Origin: an uncultured Paraprevotella sp.
GTDB lineage: Bacteria > Bacteroidota > Bacteroidia > Bacteroidales > Bacteroidaceae
DNA length: 16,809 nucleotides
Assembly: GCA_910584955.1 (NCBI GenBank)
Contig: CAJUDC010000046.1
Location: 1 to 16,809 of the forward strand
Reading direction: 5' to 3'
Part shown: piece by piece, positions 6,940-15,369 of the stretch
How the letters are laid out: every line of letters begins with the position of its first letter
How positions within the stretch are numbered: the first letter of the stretch is position 1
Made by a program: the position numbers and the translations under genes
Notes under the pieces: model-generated
The model's database searches: none
What the model was told of the DNA's origin: nothing
The model's input: only the letters and a program-made list of their open reading frames with translations

Positions 6940-8484
6940 TTATCTTCGTTCCGCCCAATCGCCTCTGTCCAGATTTCTGTATCCGATTGCCTCTGCCAGG
7001 TGTTGTGTCTGTACGGTATCGGAGTTGTCGAGGTCGGCTATGGTGCGGGCCACTTTCAGTATGCGGCTATAGGCACGGGCAGAGAGATTGAGACGCTTCA
7101 TGGCGGTGCGCAGCAGTTCCAATCCCTTGTCGTTAGGGCGTGCAAACTGTTGTATCAGGCGTTCGGTCATTTGTGCGTTGCAATGGATGCCACGGACATC
7201 TTTGTAACGTTCGTTCTGGATGTTACGGGCGCGGATGACCCGTTCGCGGATGGAGGCACTCGGTTCACCGGGACGGGCCGTGGAAATCTCTTCGAAAGGA
7301 ACGGGCGTTATTTCGCACTGAATGTCGATGCGGTCGAGAAGAGGACCGGAAATCTTGTTCAAATAACGCTGGATTTGTCCCGGTGTGCATACACAGGCTT
7401 TGGTGGGATGGTTATAGTAGCCGCAAGGACAAGGGTTCATGGAGGCTATAAACATAAAGGAACACGGATAATTGATGCTGTATTTAGCCCGTGAGATGGT
7501 TATGCAACGGTCTTCGAGCGGCTGACGGAGCACTTCGAGTACAGTTCGGTTGAATTCCGGTAACTCGTCGCAGAAGAGTACGCCGTTGTGGGCCAGACTG
7601 ATCTCGCCCGGTTGCGGATTGCTTCCGCCGCCTACCAAAGCTACTTGGGAAATAGTGTGATGAGGGGAGCGGAACGGGCGGCAGGCTACCAGTGTGCTGT
7701 TGTGCCCCAGTTTGCCGGCCACGGAATGGATTTGTGTCGTTTCCAGGCTTTCAGACAAAGACAAAGGGGGGAGAATGGAGGGGATGCGTTTGGCCATCAT
7801 GGACTTGCCGCTCCCCGGCGGACCTATCATAATGAGGTTGTGTCCTCCTGCAGCAGCCACTTCGATAGCACGTTTCACATGATCCTGGCCTTTAACGTCG
7901 GCAAAATCGAATTCGAAGGTGTTTTGTTGTTCGTAGAATTCTTTTCGGGTATCGGTCTCCGTAGGTTGCAATGAATCGGCACCATTGAAAAAGTCGATGA
8001 CCTGGCGGATGTGGTTGACACCGTAGACTTTCAAACGGTTTACTACGGATGCTTCGCGTACGTTGCCGAAAGGGACAATCAGTCCTTCATAGCCCAATTC
8101 ACGAGCTTTGATGGCCACGGGGAGTGCTCCCCGTATGGGTTGCAGACTGCCGTCCAAACTTAACTCGCCGCATAAGATGAAACGGTTCAGCCGTTCACTT
8201 TTTATCTTTTCGGCGGCAGCCAGAATACCAATCGCCAATGGTAAATCGAATCCCGATCCTTCTTTGCGCAGATCGGCCGGAGCCATGTTGACAACAATCT
8301 GTCGGGAGGGAAACTCAAATCCGCTGTTTTCGATCGCTGCAACGATGCGTTCGTGACTTTCTTTTACGGCGTTGTCGGGTAGGCCCACCAGGTAGAACTT
8401 GATACCGCGTGATGCGTTTACTTCAATGGTTACAGGCAGAGCTTCCAGTCCTTGCACGGCGGCGCCGTAAACTTTTACTAACAT
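6940..8484 (-). CDS. comM: YifB/ComM family Mg-chelatase-like AAA+ ATPase
   Basis: The 514-residue protein has the three parts of the family: an N-terminal ChlI/Lon-protease-like domain (about 1-170), an AAA+ Mg-chelatase module, and a C-terminal helical domain (about 410-514). Walker A is GPPGSGKS (221-228) and Walker B is GVLFCDELPEF (301-311). Four cysteines in NPCPCGYYN and ACVC (352, 354, 364, 366) form the usual metal-binding knuckle. ComM homologues are hexameric helicases that drive branch migration during natural transformation; this function is known for other bacteria and inferred here. The gene sits between lipoprotein and envelope-type genes with 13- and 27-base gaps and has no promoter of its own that I could see. 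Confidence 0.95.
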   Translation of the reverse strand: MLVKVYGAAVQGLEALPVTIEVNASRGIKFYLVGLPDNAVKESHERIVAAIENSGFEFPSRQIVVNMAPADLRKEGSGFDLPLAIGILAAAEKIKSERLNRFILCGELSLDGSLQPIRGALPVAIKARELGYEGLIVPFGNVREASVVNRLKVYGVNHIRQVIDFFNGADSLQPTETDTRKEFYEQQNTFEFDFADVKGQDHVKRAIEVAAAGGHNLIMIGPPGSGKSMMAKRIPSILPPLSLSESLETTQIHSVAGKLGHNSTLVACRPFRSPHHTISQVALVGGGSNPQPGEISLAHNGVLFCDELPEFNRTVLEVLRQPLEDRCITISRAKYSINYPCSFMFIASMNPCPCGYYNHPTKACVCTPGQIQRYLNKISGPLLDRIDIQCEITPVPFEEISTARPGEPSASIRERVIRARNIQNERYKDVRGIHCNAQMTERLIQQFARPNDKGLELLRTAMKRLNLSARAYSRILKVARTIADLDNSDTVQTQHLAEAIGYRNLDRGDWAERR

Positions 8485-8497
8485 AAAAGGAAAGGGG

Positions 8498-9511
8498 TTA
8501 CTTCAGATTAAAGGCTTTTTTAATGTGCGGGAGCACATCTTTTTCAAAATTCTCGCTATGGGCTATTACCTTACGGTCGGGGCCGACGAGTATGCTGTAA
8601 GGGATGTTCCGTATTCCCAGTTGGCGGATATAGGGACTGTTCCATGAATGGAAATCACAATAACTGGGCCAGTCTACTGTATCGCTCTTCATTCGCATGT
8701 CGTACATAGTCTGTTGTACGTCGAGTGAATAGCTGATTGCGGCCAGTTGTTTGTTAGTGAAACGACGCAGGCGTCGGGTGTGATGCAACAGGCCCGTGCT
8801 CTTACTTTGCCAGCAGGCCCAAAAGGTGATAAGCAGATAACGGTCTTTGAAATCGGTCGGGCGTATGGTGTCTCCGTCAGAGGTGGGAAGTTCCCATGCG
8901 GGAAAAAGCTTTCCGTTGGCGATTTTGTTCCGGGTCTCTATTTCAGGCCGCCATAAGGTCAGCTGACTGTTGTCGGGTTGCGCCTGGAGTAATACGTTAT
9001 ATAACCGTTGGCGGGTGGTTTGCTCTTCGGCTCCTATACCGCGTAGAAAATAAGTTTTGAACAGATAATTGCTTACTCGTGAAGCCGGATTCTGTCGGAT
9101 AAAGGAAGACACGGCTTTTAGGTATTCCGCTTTCGGCTTGTCTTGGTTTTCCAAACGGAAACGGGTCAGCAACTCATTGTCTTCGCTCCCTTTTATCTGC
9201 GTGGATTTCAAATGTCGGGCATCACCTTTTACGGTAATTACATCACCGCCTTGTGCAAAGATGACATGTTCGGAGAAGTTAGGGTATAAAAGGACAAAAG
9301 TGGCCTCTCCTGTCAGTTCCGTGGTGTAGTCGAAAGAACCTCCTTTTATTTTTAAGGTGTCAATCCGGTCTAGCCCTCCATCGGGGCTGTACAGATAGAA
9401 TTCACCCTGCTGCAGGTGCTTGAATTCTCCTTTAAGCCGGAACCGGTCTTGGGAGCCTTCGCAACTGAGCAGGGCGAAAACCAATAAAATATATAGCGTG
9501 ATTCGCTTCAT
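8498..9511 (-). CDS. DUF4369/thioredoxin-fold lipoprotein lacking the CXXC active site
   Basis: The 337-residue protein begins with a lipoprotein signal (lipobox LLSC, Cys17). Residues about 22-115 resemble the DUF4369 beta domain often fused to thioredoxin domains in Bacteroidetes, and a helical linker leads to an AhpC/TlpA-like thioredoxin fold (about 200-337). In the position of the usual WCxxC motif it reads WQSKS (234-238, in TFWACWQSKS), so both redox cysteines are replaced. The cis-proline region is kept (NIPYSILVG, Pro304). It is therefore unlikely to act as a disulfide oxidoreductase and may bind partners or assist assembly in the envelope. It is 9 bases downstream of the TPR lipoprotein gene and 13 bases upstream of comM. 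Confidence 0.88.
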   Translation of the reverse strand: MKRITLYILLVFALLSCEGSQDRFRLKGEFKHLQQGEFYLYSPDGGLDRIDTLKIKGGSFDYTTELTGEATFVLLYPNFSEHVIFAQGGDVITVKGDARHLKSTQIKGSEDNELLTRFRLENQDKPKAEYLKAVSSFIRQNPASRVSNYLFKTYFLRGIGAEEQTTRQRLYNVLLQAQPDNSQLTLWRPEIETRNKIANGKLFPAWELPTSDGDTIRPTDFKDRYLLITFWACWQSKSTGLLHHTRRLRRFTNKQLAAISYSLDVQQTMYDMRMKSDTVDWPSYCDFHSWNSPYIRQLGIRNIPYSILVGPDRKVIAHSENFEKDVLPHIKKAFNLK

Positions 9512-9520
9512 CCAGCGTTC

Positions 9521-11218
9521 TTACTTAATGATGCTTTTAAGTGTTGAACTGTATTTTGCAAATTCCAGATCGTTCAAAGCGCGTTGGCCCAAAGCCGGAT
9601 TTTTGCTGACGGCTTGTGTCAGATTGCTGTTTACGGCAGCAGCATCATTGGTGCGAGCACCCAAAACGGCTTTCAGATAGGCAGTATAGGCATCTGCATT
9701 CTTGATACCGTTTAATGTGACTTTGGCTGCAGCGTAGTCTTTGCTCAGAATTTGGGCTAAAGCGGCACTGTTGGATTTTACTCCTTTCAGATTGTTTGCA
9801 GCTTGTTGATAGTTGCCTTTTGCCAAATTCAGGTTACCCATGATCTCTTCAAACGAATCGGCACCGGATCCTTTGCTTAAGTAAGCCTCGGCTGCGTCAA
9901 CATCACCGTTTGTTAAAGCGAGCAGTGCCAAGTTGGTATTAACTTCGGCGGCACCGGCATTCACGCTTTTGGCTTTGTTCAGGTATTGTTCCGCCAATGT
10001 TTTGTTGCCTTGTGCATATGCCAGTTGGGCCAGGTTGTTATAAGAACGGTAATCGTTGGGATATATTTCGGTCGTTTTCTTGTACCAGGCTTTCCGGTCC
10101 GCATCGTTTTCCATCAGCATGCCGGCGCCGTAGATCAGTTCTTCTACGCTCAATTGGCTGGCATCTTTTTTATACTGATCGATAATCTGGTCATCGCTAC
10201 GTCCGATCAGTTCGTAGTTGATAGCCAAGCGGGCACGACGAAGTTCCGGCAGGATACCGTCGGCAAGTTCTTTGAATACAACGGACATGTTGCGTATTTG
10301 CTGTTCGCGTTCTTCCGGCTCCTTGTACATGGAAAGCACGCGTAGAATGACATCCTTGTCCTGGATATTGCTTTGTGCAACCAGTTCCTGGAAACCATCC
10401 CAGTCTTCGGCCGTGTATTTGGTATCAATCTCAGCGTTCATTTTGTTTGCCTTCAACTCTTTTTGTACGTAGTTCTCAGACACGTTCTGGCGTTGCTGAG
10501 CTAGTTTTTTATTGAGGTCGAATGCACCGTCGGGCGATGCGTAAGCCGAAACCTCGATATTGTTCAAGGCTTTTCCTTCCTGATCCTTGTTGATTTCTTT
10601 CAGCATCTTTACGAAATCCTGTACAGAAGTGGATTTCAATTCGCTGCTACGTAAGTTGGCTTGTTGAATAAGGAATTTGATATTTGCTTCCTGGCGTTGT
10701 TGGATGACGCGTTGGAATGCATCGGGAGCCGTCGCAGGGGTAGCACTTGTCAAAGTGTTTTTTAATAAATCGGAAGTGGCTATGACACCATAACCTACTT
10801 TAACTTCGGGAATGCTGACGGTTTTCTTTCCTACTTTTGCATTGAAACGCAGATAAAGGTCCGACTTCAACATGGCGGGGACGAAATCGAAAATCGTTTT
10901 CATCGTATAGTTCCCACCTACTTTGTATGAGATAGTCTGGTTGTTGCCTTCTACTTTTTCACCTTGGAATGTTGCGCTTTGTCCGGCAGCTTCTCCGTTC
11001 TCGTATTTTAGGACCGGAGTTACGGTGACAACCGCTTTTTTCTTCATGTACTTTTCGGGGAATGTTCCGTTAACGGTGGCGGGAACTTGTCCTGCGATTG
11101 CTTCCAGCGGGGTGGGAGTAACCGTAAAGTTTTCGGGTGAAAGAGCACCCATTTTACTGCAAGCGGTAAGCGTTAAAGCCGATACTACCGGCAATGACAA
11201 GTAAAGTTTCTTACGCAT
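9521..11218 (-). CDS. OmpA-like/TPR envelope lipoprotein
   Basis: The 565-residue protein has a lipoprotein signal with lipobox LTAC (Cys20). Residues about 25-145 are beta-rich and of unknown family. Residues about 221-256 (SAYASPDGAFDLN, then a helix with QQRQNV) resemble the peptidoglycan-binding OmpA C-terminal motif, keeping the N, L and R positions but not the Asp of the canonical TD. Residues about 388-500 form tetratricopeptide repeats (YNNLAQLAYAQGNKTLAEQY; NLALLALTNGDVDAAEAY). It is probably an outer-membrane-anchored periplasmic scaffold. It is the first gene of the minus-strand series, about 30 bases behind a consensus promoter, and is followed after 9 bases by the degenerate thioredoxin lipoprotein. 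The function is not known to me. Confidence 0.85.
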   Translation of the reverse strand: MRKKLYLSLPVVSALTLTACSKMGALSPENFTVTPTPLEAIAGQVPATVNGTFPEKYMKKKAVVTVTPVLKYENGEAAGQSATFQGEKVEGNNQTISYKVGGNYTMKTIFDFVPAMLKSDLYLRFNAKVGKKTVSIPEVKVGYGVIATSDLLKNTLTSATPATAPDAFQRVIQQRQEANIKFLIQQANLRSSELKSTSVQDFVKMLKEINKDQEGKALNNIEVSAYASPDGAFDLNKKLAQQRQNVSENYVQKELKANKMNAEIDTKYTAEDWDGFQELVAQSNIQDKDVILRVLSMYKEPEEREQQIRNMSVVFKELADGILPELRRARLAINYELIGRSDDQIIDQYKKDASQLSVEELIYGAGMLMENDADRKAWYKKTTEIYPNDYRSYNNLAQLAYAQGNKTLAEQYLNKAKSVNAGAAEVNTNLALLALTNGDVDAAEAYLSKGSGADSFEEIMGNLNLAKGNYQQAANNLKGVKSNSAALAQILSKDYAAAKVTLNGIKNADAYTAYLKAVLGARTNDAAAVNSNLTQAVSKNPALGQRALNDLEFAKYSSTLKSIIK

Positions 11219-11253
11219 AAGAGCTAATATTTTAATATATGTTGTTATAAGTG

Positions 11254-11283
11254 CAAAGATACGCTTTCTTTAATTAACACAAC
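11254..11283 (-). promoter_or_regulatory. Promoter of the minus-strand gene series
   Basis: On the minus strand TATCTTTG (11254-11261) is an exact -7 box. A GTTG (11280-11283), one mismatch from TTTG, lies 18 bases upstream. Transcription would begin near 11248, about 30 bases before the TPR lipoprotein ATG. No other convincing minus-strand -7 box was found between the genes down to 4547. The rest of 11219-11333 is AT-rich, and no hairpin terminator for xerD was seen in it. Confidence 0.7.
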
Positions 11284-11333
11284 AGCGAGGCAGGATAAAA
11301 TATTATTAAAAAGAGAAATAAAAGATAAATTGA

Positions 11334-12296
11334 TTAGGTTTTTCCTTTGTTTTTGCGCTTGTATAGAATGTTACGGGGATGGTGCTCCAGAATCTCTTCC
11401 CGTAGTCGGCTACGGTTCAGATGCATGTATATTTCTGTGGTGGTGATGCTCTCGTGGCCGAGCATTTCCTGAATAGCGCGTAAGTTAGCACCGCCTTCCA
11501 GCAGATGGGTGGCAAAGGAATGGCGGAAAGTGTGCGGACTGATATTTTTTTTGATGTTCGCTGCAAAAGCCTGTTTTTTAATCAGATCGAAAACGGTGAT
11601 GCGTGAAAGTGCGGTTTTACGTCTCAGGCTGATAAAAACATAATCTTCGTGTCCGGGTTTAATGTCTATTTGTCCGCGCTTTTTAAACCATTCTTCCAAT
11701 TCGCAGATCGCGGTTTGCGAGATGGGAACCAGACGTTCTTTCCGGCCTTTGCCTTTGATGCGGATAAAACCTTCCGGAAGATACAAATCTGATAGTCCCA
11801 AATGGCATAATTCGCTTACGCGAAGTCCACAACTGTAGAGCACTTCCAGTATGGCACGGTTACGTTGGCCTTCTTCCTTTTCCATGTCAATGGATCCGAT
11901 GATCCGGTCAATTTCCTCCACAGTCAGGATGTCGGGCAGATGTTTGCCGATGCGGGGAGATTCCAATAATTGTGTGGGGTCGGTCTCTATTTCCCGCTCT
12001 AACATGAGGAACCGGTAGAAAGAGCGGATACCTGATAAAATTCGGGCTATGGAACGGGGGTGTATCTGCAAATCGAACAACGTTGCCGTGAACTGGTGTA
12101 GATCGTCAAGTGTGATGGAACGGAAATCCCCCTGTTCATCCTTCAAAAAACTCAGCCATTTTTGCAGGTCTTTTTGGTAAGCCTCCAACGTGTTGGCCGT
12201 TAAAGATTTCTCTAGCTTCAAATATTGTTCATAATGTCTGAGGAGTGTTTTGTCGGGCAAGTTGTACTTATGGTCTTTTTTTTCGCTTTTTTCCAT
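11334..12296 (-). CDS. xerD: Site-specific tyrosine recombinase XerD
   Basis: The 320-residue protein resolves chromosome dimers at dif together with a partner recombinase. The N-terminal SAM-like core-binding domain (about 16-105) is followed by the catalytic domain. All six catalytic residues are visible: Arg159 (SCGLRVSEL), Lys183 (KGKGRKER), His255 and Arg258 (SPHTFRHSFATH), His281 (LGHESI) and Tyr290 (TEIYMHL). The length is slightly above the usual 295-310 because of a charged N-terminal extension of about 12 residues. The start ATG at 12296 is supported by a promoter about 30 bases upstream. No integrase-type neighbours, att repeats or cargo are present, and its place beside aroQ fits a housekeeping Xer protein. 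The XerC paralogue cannot be fully excluded. Confidence 0.92.
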   Translation of the reverse strand: MEKSEKKDHKYNLPDKTLLRHYEQYLKLEKSLTANTLEAYQKDLQKWLSFLKDEQGDFRSITLDDLHQFTATLFDLQIHPRSIARILSGIRSFYRFLMLEREIETDPTQLLESPRIGKHLPDILTVEEIDRIIGSIDMEKEEGQRNRAILEVLYSCGLRVSELCHLGLSDLYLPEGFIRIKGKGRKERLVPISQTAICELEEWFKKRGQIDIKPGHEDYVFISLRRKTALSRITVFDLIKKQAFAANIKKNISPHTFRHSFATHLLEGGANLRAIQEMLGHESITTTEIYMHLNRSRLREEILEHHPRNILYKRKNKGKT

Positions 12297-12314
12297 TCTT
12301 TTTGTTTACCTTTG
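12281..12314 (+). promoter_or_regulatory. aroQ promoter
   Basis: TACCTTTG (12307-12314) is an exact -7 box, 33 bases before the aroQ ATG. The -33 region is T-rich (TTTCGC at 12281-12286) without a clean TTTG at the normal spacing. The site lies partly inside the 5' end of xerD. Confidence 0.65.
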
Positions 12315-12330
12315 CGTGCTAATATAAAAG

Positions 12331-12360
12331 CAAAGATAGATAAAAAGATGAGAATACAAA
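12331..12360 (-). promoter_or_regulatory. xerD promoter
   Basis: On the minus strand TTTG (12357-12360) and TATCTTTG (12331-12338) are separated by 18 bases. The predicted start is near 12324, about 28 bases before the xerD ATG. The -33 box lies within the first codons of aroQ. Confidence 0.72.
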
Positions 12361-12776
12361 TCATTAACGGTCCGAATATAAATTTGCTGGGCAAACGTGA
12401 GCCGGGTATATACGGAGCGGTCTCTTTTGAATCTTATTTGGAAGATTTGTGCCGGATGTATCCCGATGTTCGATTTGATTACTATCAAAGCAATATTGAA
12501 GGGGAGATGATCAATAAAATCCATGAAGTAGGATTTGACTGTGACGGAATCATACTCAATGCAGGAGCCTATACGCATACGTCCATAGCTTTGCAGGATG
12601 CTATTCGGGCAGTAACGGCTCCCGTAATAGAGGTGCATATCAGCAATGTGCATAAACGCGAGGCCTTTCGGCATCAATCGATGATATCCGGTGCTTGTGT
12701 AGGGGTGATTTGTGGTTTTGGTCTGGATTCTTATCGACTGGCTGTGGAAGCTTTATATAGGAATAGTTGTAGGTAA
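12348..12776 (+). CDS. aroQ: 3-dehydroquinate dehydratase, type II
   Basis: The 142-residue cytoplasmic enzyme dehydrates 3-dehydroquinate to 3-dehydroshikimate in the shikimate pathway. Family landmarks are NGPNINLLGKREPGIYG (7-23, with the active-site loop Arg17 and Tyr22), NAGAYTHTS (71-79), EVHISN (95-100) and the FRHQS segment near residue 110. The length is typical of the dodecameric type II enzymes. The ATG at 12348 is chosen because the conserved sequence starts directly after it. Longer in-frame reading would pass through the promoter and into xerD. It heads the plus-strand series, 34 bases before the pyruvate kinase gene. Confidence 0.97.
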   Translation: MRIQIINGPNINLLGKREPGIYGAVSFESYLEDLCRMYPDVRFDYYQSNIEGEMINKIHEVGFDCDGIILNAGAYTHTSIALQDAIRAVTAPVIEVHISNVHKREAFRHQSMISGACVGVICGFGLDSYRLAVEALYRNSCR

Positions 12777-12810
12777 AGTTATAGGGTATATATAAATAGG
12801 TAGAAAGATT

Positions 12811-14272
12811 ATGATGCTTAAACAAACAAAGATCGTAGCTTCCATTTCGGATCTTCGCTGTGATGTAGATTTTATACGCTCATTGTTCGAGGCGGGTATG
12901 AATGTGGTTCGGATGAACACGGCACATGCCAGCAGAGAGGGATTTGAGACGCTGATTCATAATGTGCGTGAGGTGTCGAATCGTATTGCTATATTGATGG
13001 ATACGAAAGGACCTGAAGTGCGTACCATGAAGAATGAAGGAGAGAAGAACATCGCTTACAGGACGGGAGATAAAGTATGTCTTGTGGGAGATCCTCAACG
13101 GGAGACGACCCGTGACTGTATTGCGGTGTCCTATTCGGACTTTGTGAATGATTTGCAGGTGGGATCCGATATTTTGATTGATGACGGTGAAATGGAACTC
13201 CGGGTGATGGAGAAAAAAGACGGCATGCTGCTCTGTGAAGTATGTAACGACGCTACATTGGGAAATCGCAAAAGTGTGAATGTGCCGGGTGTTCGTATCA
13301 ATCTGCCTTCGCTTACGGAGAAGGACAGAAACAATATACTGTATGCCATTGAAAAAGATCTGGATTTTATTGCTCATTCCTTTGTAAGGAACAAACAAGA
13401 TGTACAAGATGTGCGTCAGATTTTAGATGCTTATGGGAGTGATATAAAGATAATCGCTAAGATCGAAAACCAGGAAGGCGTTGATAATATTGATGAGATA
13501 CTGGAGGTGGCCGACGGTATTATGGTGGCACGGGGCGATTTGGGGATAGAGGTCCCTCAAGAACGTATCCCCGGCATTCAGCGTATGCTGATAAAGAAAG
13601 CCATATTGATGAAAAAACCGGTAATAGTGGCTACACAAATGCTTCATACGATGATTAATAATCCGCGCCCGACAAGAGCGGAAGTAACCGATATAGCCAA
13701 TGCCATTTATTATCGGACGGATGCTTTGATGTTGAGGTGAAACGGCTTATGGGAAATATCCGGTAGAGGCTGTAAACACTATGACGAAAATTGCAGCGCA
13801 GGCGGAAAAAGATAAATTGGCTGAAAACGATATACGTATACCTTTGGAGGCCACAGGTACCGATGTGACGGCTTTCTTGGCGAAACAAGCGGTAAAGGCA
13901 ACCTCCCGGCTGCCTATAAAAGCTATTATTACGGATAGTTTCAGCGGCTGTACGGCACGCAATCTGGCTGCTTTTCGTGGTAAATATCCCGTATTGGCTA
14001 TCTGCTACAAGGAGAAAACAATGCGGCATTTGGCTTTGTCTTATGGTGTGGAAGCTATTTTTATGCCCGGGAAGGCAAATGGACAGGCCTATTATTTTGC
14101 AGCATTGAGGAAACTGATAGATGATGGTGTCCTAAACGAAAACGACATGGTGGCTTATCTGAGTAGCGGTAAACAAGGAACACGGACTTCGTTTCTGGAG
14201 ATAAATGTGGTGGGTGATGTTCTTAAATACGCCATGGAGTATGTGTTGCCTAATCGCAACCGCTATTTATAA
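12811..14272 (+). pseudogene. pyk: Pyruvate kinase, interrupted by a frameshift
   Basis: Two adjacent reading frames together encode a normal-length pyruvate kinase (about 487 residues), which makes pyruvate and ATP from phosphoenolpyruvate in glycolysis. The first part (12811-13740, 309 residues) carries MDTKGPEVR (63-71), KIENQEGV (217-224), VARGDLG (239-245) and NPRPTRAEVTDIANAI (284-299). It ends in LMLR and TGA at 13738. The second part resumes one frame over at GGT (13736) with GETAYGKYPVEAVNTM and runs to a TAA at 14272. The expected SGETAYG needs an AGY codon where only the A at 13735 remains, so two bases appear missing. No other lesion was seen, pointing to a recent mutation or a sequence error. 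As read, the product lacks part of the barrel and the C-terminal domain. The second ATG (12814) is an equally possible start. Confidence 0.9.
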
Positions 14273-14295
14273 AAAAGGCTACTGGAGGGAGAGAG

Positions 14296-14937
14296 ATGAA
14301 AGAAACGGAAGCACTCGATACATATATCCTTCGGCATATCGATGCGGAAAGTGAGTATTTGCAGGCTCTCTACCGGGCAACTCATATAAAGTTGCTGCGC
14401 CCTCGTATGGCATCGGGACATTTGCAAGGACGTATACTGAAGATGCTTGTACAGATGATACGGCCGAAACATGTGCTTGAGATAGGGACTTATAGCGGGT
14501 ATTCCGCTCTGTGTATGGCTGAAGGGCTGGAAGCGGGAGCGCGTTTATATACATTCGAGATTAACGATGAACAGGAGGATTTTACCCGTCCGTGGCTGGA
14601 GCGGTCGCCGTATGCTGATAAGATTGAATTTTACATTGGGGACGCTTTGGAAATGGTTCCTTTGATGGATATCACTTTTGACATGGCGTTTATCGACGGG
14701 GATAAGCGGCGTTATTCGGATTATTACGAGATGGTATTGGCCAAAATGAATGCTGGAGGTTATATTTTGGCTGATAATACCTTATGGGACGGGCATGTAC
14801 TGGAAACGGAAACAAGCTCTTCTGATATGCAGACCATAGGGATAAAAGAATTTAATGATAAAGTGGCAGCGGACAGTCGGGTGGAAAAAGTAATTTTCCC
14901 TTTGCGTGATGGCTTGACGCTCATTCGAAAAAAATGA
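14296..14937 (+). CDS. SAM-dependent O-methyltransferase (family 3)
   Basis: The 213-residue cytoplasmic protein matches the metal-dependent catechol/caffeoyl-CoA O-methyltransferase family. The SAM motif is VLEIGTYSGYSA (60-71), with the ribose-binding acidic residue in FEIND (Glu88). The metal and substrate residues are in AFIDGDKRRYSDYYE (Asp134, Asp136) and ILADNTLWDG (Asp160, Asn161). The methyl acceptor in Bacteroidales is not established. It starts 23 bases after the pyruvate kinase stop behind a purine-rich GGAGGGAGAG, one of the few strong ribosome-binding-like stretches here. It ends 12 bases before rbfA, so it is probably in the same operon. Confidence 0.92.
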   Translation: MKETEALDTYILRHIDAESEYLQALYRATHIKLLRPRMASGHLQGRILKMLVQMIRPKHVLEIGTYSGYSALCMAEGLEAGARLYTFEINDEQEDFTRPWLERSPYADKIEFYIGDALEMVPLMDITFDMAFIDGDKRRYSDYYEMVLAKMNAGGYILADNTLWDGHVLETETSSSDMQTIGIKEFNDKVAADSRVEKVIFPLRDGLTLIRKK

Positions 14938-14949
14938 AATAGTTAGATT

Positions 14950-15336
14950 ATGGAAACAACCAGACAAAACAAGATTGCTCGCTTGATTCAAAAAGAATTG
15001 AGTGAGATATTTATGTTGCAAACGAAAGCGATGAAGGGAGTGCTGGTCTCGGTCAGTGCTTGCCGTATCAGTCCTGATATGAGTATTTGTCGGGCCTATT
15101 TAAGTGTTTTTCCCAGTGAAAGAAGTCAGGAGATAGTGAAAAATATCAACGATAATATGAAAGCTATTCGTTACGAACTGGGTGTAAGGGTGCGTTTTCA
15201 GTTGCGTATTATCCCCGAACTGAAATTTTTTGTAGATGATTCGTTGGATTACATTGAGAACATTGATAATTTGTTGAAGAAAACGGGCAATCGTGCAGCA
15301 CCTTCTGATCTTGGGCATAAGCACGAGGAAGAGTAG
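14950..15336 (+). CDS. rbfA: 30S ribosome-binding factor A
   Basis: The 128-residue protein is a late maturation and cold-adaptation factor of the small ribosomal subunit. It has the family's KH-like fold signals: an N-terminal helix with NKIARLIQKELSEIF, a central segment with ISPDMSICRAYLSVFP, and the C-terminal RIIPELKFFVDDSLDYIENI followed by LL. The C-terminal tail is charged (HKHEEE). The length is normal. It lies 12 bases after the O-methyltransferase and 33 bases before the permease gene. Confidence 0.95.
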   Translation: METTRQNKIARLIQKELSEIFMLQTKAMKGVLVSVSACRISPDMSICRAYLSVFPSERSQEIVKNINDNMKAIRYELGVRVRFQLRIIPELKFFVDDSLDYIENIDNLLKKTGNRAAPSDLGHKHEEE

Positions 15337-15369
15337 GGGATTATTGCGTGTTTCAGTTGCTGCTTGCTC

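Noticed and set aside
6529..7494. Long open frame on the plus strand (321 codons)
   Set aside because: It is antisense to the methyltransferase and comM genes, both supported by motifs.
11334..12296. Mobile-element integrase
   Set aside because: No att repeats, excisionase, cargo or compositional island accompany it. The sequence and the aroQ neighbour fit a housekeeping XerD.
13734..13741. Programmed +1 frameshift at AGG TGA in the pyruvate kinase gene
   Set aside because: Slippage there would give LMLR-ETAYG, losing a residue and the serine of the conserved SGETA. There is also no stimulating Shine-Dalgarno-like sequence. A 2-base deletion explains the conserved motif better.
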